55,384 nucleotides of DNA, from contig NZ_JACSQM010000015.1 in the NCBI RefSeq assembly GCF_014836645.1, positions 1 through 55,384 on the forward strand. The letters run 5' to 3'. Each line of letters begins with the position of its first letter. Positions within the stretch are counted from its first letter, which is position 1. Below, in pieces: positions 50,315 through 55,384 of this stretch. Source of the stretch: Fictibacillus norfolkensis. Its GTDB lineage: Bacteria > Bacillota > Bacilli > Bacillales > Fictibacillaceae. The notes below the pieces were generated by a model. It was given only the letters and a program-made list of their open reading frames with translations. It had not been told where the DNA came from and did no database searches. The position numbers were made by a program, and so were the translations under genes.

Positions 50315-51166
50315 ATGAATGTTATAAATGAGTCTAAATTAATAGAAGGTGCTAAGAAATATAAAAAATTTATAGAAAAATTTGAGATATATCCTTATTC
50401 CTGTTATAACAACGGAAAAAAATTTTATTATGTAAGTTATCAGAGATTTAACAAGAGCAATGGGATGGTAATTTTATCAGAATCTGAAAACGTAACAGAT
50501 CAAGATATAGTCTCTGCATTTAAAATGATGTATAACTTTAATCAAATAATGAGAGAAGCCTTAGATCAAATGATTCCCGATATCAAAAAGCCTGTTTCAG
50601 TTTTACAAGAAATGAAAGTATTGTTAGAAGAGGTTGAATCAACGACCGGTTTGGAACTTAAGGGTAATGAAATTAAAAATCTATATTATATGATTGATCA
50701 AGTTGTTAGTTTTCCAGATAAACTAATAAGAATTTTAAAAGAGATGCAAGCGATTGAAAAAGTAGTACTTGATCGGAAATATCTTTTAAGAGAAGACGTC
50801 GATCGTATGATGGAACTGAATTTTCTTCATTGTAAGATAATGTATACCCAAGGTAGAGAACAGTTAAAAGCCATTGAAGATGCTAGAGTAATTATTGGTT
50901 ATTTAAAGGGCCAGTTAAGTGACGGTACTAAAGATGTTAATAAAAAAGTAAAACAGTTAATTTTTTATTTAGAAACATTTTCTGAAGAGAGGGCTATAAG
51001 AGACTTGAATAGATCGCAAGCATCCTTTGAAAAGGATGAGTACGGCAATAAAATAATGATTGGTCCTGGCGAGGAAGGAATGCAAGAATACAAAAGAATC
51101 CACTATAGAGCAGTGGATCATATTTTGGATAACCATATTAAAAACTATCTAAGAAATTTTCAGTAA
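50315..51166 (+). CDS. Hypothetical helical protein (283 aa)
   Basis: A 283-residue soluble, charged, mainly helical protein with no signal peptide; segments such as LLEEVESTTGLELKGNEIKNLYYMIDQV suggest coiled coil. Start ATG 50315 behind GAGGAG, 10 nt after the upstream gene. The C terminus ends YRAVDHILDNHIKNYLRNF. No family recognised; it lies between membrane and VWA lipoprotein genes and may act in the same process. Confidence 0.7.
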   Translation: MNVINESKLIEGAKKYKKFIEKFEIYPYSCYNNGKKFYYVSYQRFNKSNGMVILSESENVTDQDIVSAFKMMYNFNQIMREALDQMIPDIKKPVSVLQEMKVLLEEVESTTGLELKGNEIKNLYYMIDQVVSFPDKLIRILKEMQAIEKVVLDRKYLLREDVDRMMELNFLHCKIMYTQGREQLKAIEDARVIIGYLKGQLSDGTKDVNKKVKQLIFYLETFSEERAIRDLNRSQASFEKDEYGNKIMIGPGEEGMQEYKRIHYRAVDHILDNHIKNYLRNFQ

Positions 51167-51214
51167 TACAGGTTATAAGAAAACTACTAAGATAAGAAAG
51201 GGATTTATTAATAA

Positions 51215-52558
51215 ATGAACAAATCTAGTAATCATGTTTTTGTGCTTGTTATGGCTATAATGCTTCTTTTAACCGCATGCTCAACCGAAAAAACTACATC
51301 AGAACCAGAACCAAAGAAAAAAGAACCTAAAAAAGAGACGGTTGAAAAAGCACCGACTGATCCTGAAGAGATGGTAAAACAGGGTGCAGGTAAGTATAAC
51401 GAAAAGGTAAAGGATCTTGAAAGTGATGCTCTTGATAAGGAGATTAACAAAATCACAAAGAACTATCCTAAAGGTATGAAGGCTGAGGAAACCTATAACC
51501 GAATCGTTGCTGGGTTCGCGGCTAATCATCAGCCGGGATTTCAGGAGTTAGAGGACTTTGACATTACGTTTGAAGAAGTAGAGGCGTATGAAAAGTATAA
51601 AGAAGAAAATGAAGACGGAGAGGAAAAGAAGGAAGGTCCCCTTAATGTAGCTATTCTTCTAGATGCAAGCGGTAGTATGGCAGGAAAGGTTTCGGGAACG
51701 GATAAGATGACGGCGGCGAAAGAAGCGTTGAAGAAGTTTGCAGGTGGATTGCCTGAGGATGCCAACGTCATGCTGCGTGTTTATGGACATAAAGGAAGCA
51801 ACGATGATAAAGACAAGAAGGTTTCATGTGAAAGTACGGAAGTTATGTACCCTTTAGGCGCATATAATGAAGGAACTTTCCAACAATCTCTCTCTAAATT
51901 CAAGCCAACAGGTTGGACACCGCTCGCAGCTTCCATTGAAGCAGCTGAAAAGGATCTACAAGGAAACGAAGGAAATAACGTCATTTATATTGTGAGTGAT
52001 GGCATTGAGACATGTGATGGCAATCCTGTAGAAGCGGCGAAAAAGTTGCATGAGTCGAACATCAAGGCAGAAGTAAACATCATCGGCTTTGATGTAGATA
52101 ACGATGGTCAGCAACAACTTAAAGCAGTAGCAGAAGCGGGTGGAGGCGAATTCCAATCAGTTTCTTCTCAAAAAGAATTGTTTGATGAAGTAAATTCCAA
52201 CTGGTCTGAAGCGATGCATGATGCCAGTATTAACTGGAGCTCATCAATGGATTCATCAAGCGTAAATTGGAGCAGTTCGGGTAAAGGTCATTCTATGAGG
52301 AAAGTGTATTCAAAAATATTGGATAGCATTTCCGATGAATTCGAATTACTTCGCACTGTAAAGAGAGATCTCTACGATAAAGAAAAGATGTCTAATGAAG
52401 AATTTATAAAGTTGGACAAACTCCTTTTAGACAGATATACAACCCTTAGAGAGTACAGTTCCAAAAAACATGATGCTAGACAAGAAGAATTGAATCAAGA
52501 AACAGACAGAGTACTTAAATTAATTGATGAATACGCTGAAGATGCCAGAGTAGAATAG
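51215..52558 (+). CDS. VWA-domain lipoprotein
   Basis: A 447-residue lipoprotein with lipobox LLTACSTE (Cys about 22), a charged linker, and a von Willebrand A domain with an intact MIDAS motif DASGSMAGK (about residues 148-156), later GWTPLAASIEAA and YIVSDGIETCDG. After the VWA domain come NWSSS-type repeats and a helical C-terminal region. It resembles YwmC/YwmD-type VWA proteins but is about twice as long. It may bind ligands or partner proteins at the cell surface. Confidence 0.87.
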   Translation: MNKSSNHVFVLVMAIMLLLTACSTEKTTSEPEPKKKEPKKETVEKAPTDPEEMVKQGAGKYNEKVKDLESDALDKEINKITKNYPKGMKAEETYNRIVAGFAANHQPGFQELEDFDITFEEVEAYEKYKEENEDGEEKKEGPLNVAILLDASGSMAGKVSGTDKMTAAKEALKKFAGGLPEDANVMLRVYGHKGSNDDKDKKVSCESTEVMYPLGAYNEGTFQQSLSKFKPTGWTPLAASIEAAEKDLQGNEGNNVIYIVSDGIETCDGNPVEAAKKLHESNIKAEVNIIGFDVDNDGQQQLKAVAEAGGGEFQSVSSQKELFDEVNSNWSEAMHDASINWSSSMDSSSVNWSSSGKGHSMRKVYSKILDSISDEFELLRTVKRDLYDKEKMSNEEFIKLDKLLLDRYTTLREYSSKKHDARQEELNQETDRVLKLIDEYAEDARVE

Positions 52559-52569
52559 GGGATTGAATC

Positions 52570-53544
52570 TTGAGTAAATTAAAGTTTTTATTAATAACTA
52601 CAAGCATTGTCTTACTTGTTTCGGGTTGTAGTAGTAACGAATCAACAAGTGGTAATAAAGAAAATCAGGAACAAGAAATTAAGAGTGAAAAAGAATCCGT
52701 TAAAGTGACAGATGAAAAAGAAAAAGCGCCTAAAGACCAAGGTGAATATGAAGTTTGGTTTAAAGGAGAAGCGAATCGTAAAGGGAAGTTGATTTCGGTT
52801 AAAGGGCAAACGAACCTTCTTCCAAACTCTAACCTATTAGTTACGATGGATGGTGTAGAAGATACTTTAATTGGTGGTTCAGATCGAGTACAGGTTAGTG
52901 AAGATGGTACTTTTGAAACAGATCTAAAAATACCAAAAAGCTCTGAAGGCTTAATTGAAGTTAGAATAGAGTTCGATCCTCATTCCGATAATCAACCAAT
53001 CAAAGATCATTATGGAGAAAACGGTGAAAAGTTGAAAGGTCCGTTTGTCAGGTTGCAAGAAGAATCAGATATGCAGCAGAACATCACTCTGTTAACCCTT
53101 GAAATACCTCAAGATGAATCAAATGCTTTTGCTAAAATAAAGGAACCTGAGTGGGACAAGCCTGAAGATTATGGTACACCTACAGTTCGATTAGACGAAC
53201 CGGACATTCAAAAGGATGATAAATATCTTTATATAGAAGGAAAGTCAAATCTATTAGAGGGTACAAGACTGAAAGGGAGCTTAGATATTCCGAATTATAT
53301 TGTTTCAGGATTAGCGGATGTGGCGGAGGTTAACCCAGATGGATCATACAAGTTAATCATTGAAAAACCTTCAAGCATAAACAAATTAAAGGATGTTAAA
53401 GAATACGAAGTGGTTCTGAGTGTGAGTCCAGCGGATAATCAGTGGAAATCAAACTTAGAAGTATACGGCTTAAATGGCGAGAAGTTTATGGGTGAGTACG
53501 TCGTCAATCAAAATGGAGTAAAAGAGATTGAAAAGACGTCCTAG
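52570..53544 (+). CDS. Lipoprotein, beta-rich repeats (324 aa)
   Basis: A 324-residue lipoprotein: TTG start 52570 behind AGGGGA, lipobox VSGCSSN (Cys about 20), acidic linker, then two similar beta-rich modules (KLISVKGQTNLLPNSNLLV and YLYIEGKSNLLEGTRLKGS). These modules resemble each other, so the gene has an internal duplication. No enzymatic motif. It follows the VWA lipoprotein by 11 nt, probably co-transcribed, and is followed by a terminator. Confidence 0.82.
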   Translation: MSKLKFLLITTSIVLLVSGCSSNESTSGNKENQEQEIKSEKESVKVTDEKEKAPKDQGEYEVWFKGEANRKGKLISVKGQTNLLPNSNLLVTMDGVEDTLIGGSDRVQVSEDGTFETDLKIPKSSEGLIEVRIEFDPHSDNQPIKDHYGENGEKLKGPFVRLQEESDMQQNITLLTLEIPQDESNAFAKIKEPEWDKPEDYGTPTVRLDEPDIQKDDKYLYIEGKSNLLEGTRLKGSLDIPNYIVSGLADVAEVNPDGSYKLIIEKPSSINKLKDVKEYEVVLSVSPADNQWKSNLEVYGLNGEKFMGEYVVNQNGVKEIEKTS

Positions 53545-53548
53545 AATA

Positions 53549-53588
53549 AAAAGTAGCCCGATGATCTGCCAGGTTATCGGGCCTTTTA
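53549..53588 (+). terminator. Terminator of lipoprotein operon
   Basis: GCCCGAT / ATCGGGC arms, followed by CTTTT. Confidence 0.8.
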
Positions 53589-53648
53589 CTATGTTTAACA
53601 ACCACACAAATAGAGAAAAATGAGGAGAGAGAAAGGCGGGACTCATAC

Positions 53649-55082
53649 ATGAGCTATGAAGATTTAGCATTACATACAGATAAGTATCAAATTAATATGA
53701 TGTACGCTCATTGGAAAAACGGAACGCACAACAACATCCGCGTATTTGAAGCATTCTTTCGAAAGAATCCCTTTAAAAGCGGCTATGCCGTATTCGCGGG
53801 ACTTGAGCGGATCATTCGTTATTTGGAGCATCTTCATTTTACAGAGGAAGATATCGACTACCTAAGAACACAAGAAGAACACTATGAGGAACCTTTCTTG
53901 GAGGAGTTAAAGAATTTTAATTTTTCTGGAGAGTTATTCTCTGTAAAAGAAGGAACGGTCGTTTTTCCGAATGAGCCGCTAATTCGTATCAAATGCCGTG
54001 TGTTTGAAGCACACTTGTTAGAGACAGCACTTCTAAATTTCATGAACTACCAAACATTGATCGCTACGAAAGCAGCCCGCATTCGCTATGTTACTCCTGA
54101 TGATCAGTTGATGGAGTTTGGAACGCGTCGCGCCCAAGAAGCCGATGCCGCAATATGGGGTGCGCGTGCTGCATATATTGCAGGCTTTGATGCAACATCA
54201 AACATGCGCGCCGGAAAACTATTCGGCATTCCGACAAAAGGAACTCATGCACACGCGTGGGTTCAGGATCACGATACAGAAGAAGAAGCGTTTGAACGGT
54301 TTGCGGAAGTTCTACCGAATCAAAGCGTTCTACTTGTAGATACGTATAATACATTAAAAAGTGGAATTCCTAACGCGATAGAAGTTGGGTTAAAGATGAA
54401 AGCGGCGGGTAAATCACTTAAAGGCATTCGTCTGGATAGCGGTGATCTCGCGTACCTATCCATTCAAGCTCGTAAAATGTTAGACAAAGCGGGCCTCACA
54501 GATGTTGAAATCGTAGCGAGTAACGACTTGGATGACGATGTGATTTCGGATCTAAAAGCACAAGGTGCAAAAATCACTTCCTGGGGAGTTGGTACGCAGC
54601 TTATTACGGCATCAGATCAACCTGCACTCGGAGGCGTTTATAAGGTTGTCGCTAAATATGAGGACGGAGAATTTGTACCCACGATTAAAATTTCATCTAA
54701 TGTAGAGAAAATCACAACACCTGGATATAAAAAGGTCTACCGCATTATCAATTCAAAAGGAAAAGCGGAAGCGGATTACATAGCGATGGATGATGAAGTG
54801 CTTCCTGAAAAAGATTTAAAACTATTTGATCCGGTGCACACATACAAAAGCAAAGTGGTTTCTTCCTTTACTGCCGAAGAATTGCTACAGCCCGTTTATA
54901 TAGAAGGAAAGCTTGTATATGACCTTCCGAATCTAGAAGAAATCCGGCGCTATCATCAAGAGCAGCTTGGATTGTTTTGGCCTCAGCACTTACGAAGATT
55001 GAACCCACAAGAGTATTTTGTCGATCTATCCGTTCAAGTATGGAAGACGAAAAATGACCTTTTAGAAAAGTATTCTTTATAG
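53649..55082 (+). CDS. pncB: Nicotinate phosphoribosyltransferase
   Basis: A 477-residue enzyme of NAD salvage that joins nicotinate and phosphoribosyl pyrophosphate with ATP use. Family motifs: LHTDKYQINMMYAHWKNG, FGTRRAQ (about residues 156-162), GTHAHAWVQ with the regulatory His, and IRLDSGDLAYLS. Ends KNDLLEKYSL. GGAGAGAG region upstream. Single-gene unit with terminator; adjacent to the next rRNA operon. Confidence 0.95.
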   Translation: MSYEDLALHTDKYQINMMYAHWKNGTHNNIRVFEAFFRKNPFKSGYAVFAGLERIIRYLEHLHFTEEDIDYLRTQEEHYEEPFLEELKNFNFSGELFSVKEGTVVFPNEPLIRIKCRVFEAHLLETALLNFMNYQTLIATKAARIRYVTPDDQLMEFGTRRAQEADAAIWGARAAYIAGFDATSNMRAGKLFGIPTKGTHAHAWVQDHDTEEEAFERFAEVLPNQSVLLVDTYNTLKSGIPNAIEVGLKMKAAGKSLKGIRLDSGDLAYLSIQARKMLDKAGLTDVEIVASNDLDDDVISDLKAQGAKITSWGVGTQLITASDQPALGGVYKVVAKYEDGEFVPTIKISSNVEKITTPGYKKVYRIINSKGKAEADYIAMDDEVLPEKDLKLFDPVHTYKSKVVSSFTAEELLQPVYIEGKLVYDLPNLEEIRRYHQEQLGLFWPQHLRRLNPQEYFVDLSVQVWKTKNDLLEKYSL

Positions 55083-55088
55083 CGAGCA

Positions 55089-55120
55089 AACCTCTTTTCG
55101 ACATGAAAAGAGGTTTTTTA
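55089..55120 (+). terminator. Terminator of pncB
   Basis: AACCTCTTTT / AAAAGAGGTT with loop CGACATG, followed by T-run. Confidence 0.88.
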
Positions 55121-55140
55121 ATAAAATCTTTAAAAAAGCG

Positions 55141-55384
55141 TTGACGGTCGGCCGTATCGCTGATATAGTAATAAACGTTGTTGCTTTTCTTACATAACGT
55201 TCGACAAAAACAAACATAAACTTTTAAAAAAGTTGTTGCTTCGAAAGAAGATATGTGGTAAGATAGTTTTTGTCGCTGCTTTAAGAGAGTGACGCGATAA
55301 AGAAAAAAGTTCTTTGAAAACTGAACAAAAGAAATAGGTAAGGAATTAAGAATTAATTCCGTCAGTTTTAAAATCGAGCAAGAC
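55141..55384 (+). promoter_or_regulatory. rRNA operon tandem promoters and leader
   Basis: Promoter P1: TTGACG (55141-55146), 17 bp, TATAGT (55164-55169). Promoter P2: TTGCTT (55236-55241), 17 bp, TAAGAT (55259-55264). The leader contains AAAGTTCTTTGAAAACTGAAC, typical just ahead of Bacillus 16S rRNA genes. The 16S gene itself begins beyond the window. Confidence 0.88.

Overview
The window is a low-G+C Gram-positive chromosome segment of the Bacillus group (family Bacillaceae; a Fictibacillus-like genus is my best guess, species not determinable by eye). Evidence: the order thiL-tsaE-tsaB-rimI-tsaD-(ABC-F)-moaC-rex-tatA-tatC-ydiK-ydiL-groES-groEL followed further on by a moxR/DUF58/transglutaminase trio, guaA and pbuG is the conserved ydi/yea/yeb region of Bacillus; ribosome binding sites are strong AGGAGG types; a CIRCE element, guanine riboswitches and an rRNA promoter region of Bacillus type are present.

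Layout. 1-640: gene-free, with two short arrays of 21-bp period. 638-3276: a trans-sulfuration PLP enzyme and an amino-acid permease. 3418-3679: initiator tRNA-Met and tRNA-Asp, with a partial duplication between them. 4033-12638: the thiL/t6A-modification operon, a DnaA-box cluster, an ABC-F ATPase, moaC, rex and the Tat translocase. 12641-13070: a pair of oppositely oriented 21-bp-period repeat arrays. 13076-16259: ydiK/ydiL and the CIRCE-controlled groES-groEL operon.

16240-32260: an integrated 16-kb phage-like element. It is bounded by a 22-bp direct repeat that reproduces the 3' end of groEL including its stop codon. It encodes a tyrosine integrase, a CI-like repressor and Cro-like protein, an excisionase-like protein, a replication protein with internal iteron-like repeats, a helicase loader, a sigma-like regulator, a G+C-rich structured segment, a tail-assembly chaperone-like protein, and a tape-measure gene interrupted by a small ORF-less group I intron. 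A terminator follows directly. On the opposite strand are an FtsK-like ATPase, a replication-relaxation protein and a membrane protein. The right end carries small regulators and a Panacea-domain toxin-antitoxin pair. No terminase, portal, capsid or other tail gene is present, so it is a satellite-like or strongly reduced prophage.

32528-38454: an orphan HsdR-N-like nuclease-fold protein, DUF4317, a small membrane gene with an internal stop, an ECF transporter S component, a MerR-like/coiled-coil DNA-binding protein surrounded by CGATA motifs, and a manganese catalase. 38628-46719: moxR-DUF58-transglutaminase, then guaA and pbuG, each behind a guanine riboswitch. 46883-53544: a prepilin peptidase and a cluster of lipoproteins (transglutaminase, VWA) and small membrane proteins. 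53649-55082: nicotinate phosphoribosyltransferase. 55141-55384: tandem promoters and leader of an rRNA operon whose 16S gene starts beyond the window.

A roughly 125-130-bp dispersed repeat with terminal inverted repeats occurs three times (3833, 10140, 45207). Everything here comes from reading the sequence; no database search was run.
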